A DNA stretch of 64,000 nucleotides from Leptotrichia sp. oral taxon 847 (GTDB taxonomy: Bacteria; Fusobacteriota; Fusobacteriia; Fusobacteriales; Leptotrichiaceae). The stretch is from NCBI RefSeq assembly GCF_001553645.1, contig NZ_CP014231.1, positions 2,130,936 to 2,194,935 of the forward strand, read 5' to 3'. Both the position numbers and the translations under genes were made by a program. Each line of letters opens with the position of its first letter. The first letter of the stretch is position 1. This document shows positions 63,769 through 64,000 of the stretch, in pieces. Below the pieces are notes generated by a model, which was given only the letters and a program-made list of their open reading frames with translations, was not told the origin of the DNA and did no database searches.

Positions 63769-64000
63769 TCGTAAAGTTCATCCATAATTAAACAAATTTA
63801 AAATTATAGCTTTATTTTTTTGAAAAATCTATGATATAATAAACATAGAAAAGATAATATTTAAAAGAAATGATAAAAAGTTTAATAAAAAATTAAAAAT
63901 TTATATTTTAGGGATCAAAAAATAACCATTTGTGTTTTAAGAGCTTTTAGAGGCTTATATGAGAAAATTGTGTATTAGCCATAGAAAGTATTGACATATG
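63769..64000. other. End of window, non-coding
   Basis: There are 232 bases without a gene. TATAAT at 63835-63840 could belong to a rightward promoter and TTGACA at 63992-63997 to another, but the rest is outside the window. No integrase att repeat is visible here. Confidence 0.4.

Larger units (their letters stand above)
29897..64000. mobile_element. Integrative conjugative element (left end to window edge)
   Basis: The whole stretch reads as one element: integrase, repressor and ImmA-like regulator, replication initiator and helicase loader, ParA, relaxase, a full P-type T4SS, a toxin-antitoxin pair and a TraF peptidase. Five palindromic sites occur only here. The left boundary is close to 29897-29922, just after the queH terminator, where TGGGGGCAAAATGGGGGCAA is a possible att-region feature. 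The matching right end is not in the window, so the direct repeat cannot be given. Confidence 0.85.

Noticed and set aside
63900..64000. CRISPR-like or att-like repeat near the window end (GTTTTAAGAGCTTTTAGAGG)
   Set aside because: It appears once only, without spacers or a partner copy at the integrase end.
1..64000. CRISPR arrays, tRNA or rRNA genes
   Set aside because: No regularly spaced repeats and no tRNA T-loop or rRNA landmarks were seen on reading either strand.

Overview
The window is very AT-rich and its gene content and codon style point to the Fusobacteriota, most likely Leptotrichia or a close relative. The supports are the anaerobic sulfite reductase operon, a SAM-I riboswitch before metK, A/T-rich spacers and strong AGGAGG-type ribosome sites. 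This is inference from content; no marker gene such as 16S is present.

Left part, about 0.2-13.2 kb: an LpxL/HtrB-like acyltransferase reads rightward. Facing it is a leftward gene cluster, transcribed from about 13.28 kb down to 1.37 kb. It encodes a GNAT-like protein, five paralogous cobalamin-binding-type radical SAM proteins and a GH3-family adenylating/acyl-transferring enzyme. I do not recognise the pathway. One radical SAM gene is cut by a 1,946-nt IStron: a group I intron with recognisable P, Q, R and S elements joined to an IS605-type tnpB. Removing it restores one 441-codon reading frame.

Middle part, 13.3-29.9 kb, is mostly core genome. It holds a MATE exporter, a PLD-family lipoprotein, a Sel1/TPR lipoprotein, riboswitch-controlled metK and a peptide-binding protein. 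This block is bounded by two copies, in opposite orientation, of a roughly 450-bp non-coding repeat with a conserved, covarying hairpin. Then come an IS110-family element, an M48 metallopeptidase lipoprotein, DusA, an FNT channel with asrABC (dissimilatory sulfite reduction and probable hydrosulfide export) and queH.

Right part, 29.9 kb to the window end, is an integrative conjugative element whose right end is not reached. It starts with a tyrosine integrase beside the queH terminator. Next come a regulatory module (XRE repressor, ImmA-like protease, PLD-like nuclease) and a replication module (RepA_N-like initiator with iteron-like repeats inside the gene, DnaC-like ATPase). ParA follows with two DUF3102-like paralogues, then a MobA/MobL relaxase and a complete P-type type IV secretion set (VirB2, B8, B9, B10, D4, B11, B3, B4, B5 and four VirB6-like proteins). 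Two of the VirB6 units are linked to peptidoglycan hydrolases. A RelB/YoeB pair and a TraF-type pilin peptidase come last. Five copies of a 24-bp palindrome, with core TTTCCCACGCGTGGGAAA, sit in spacers of this element only.

The element looks damaged in this isolate or assembly. The VirB2 pilin gene is split by an IS256-family insertion with a clean 8-bp target duplication, and the relaxase, a small membrane protein and one VirB6 gene are out of frame at homopolymer runs.
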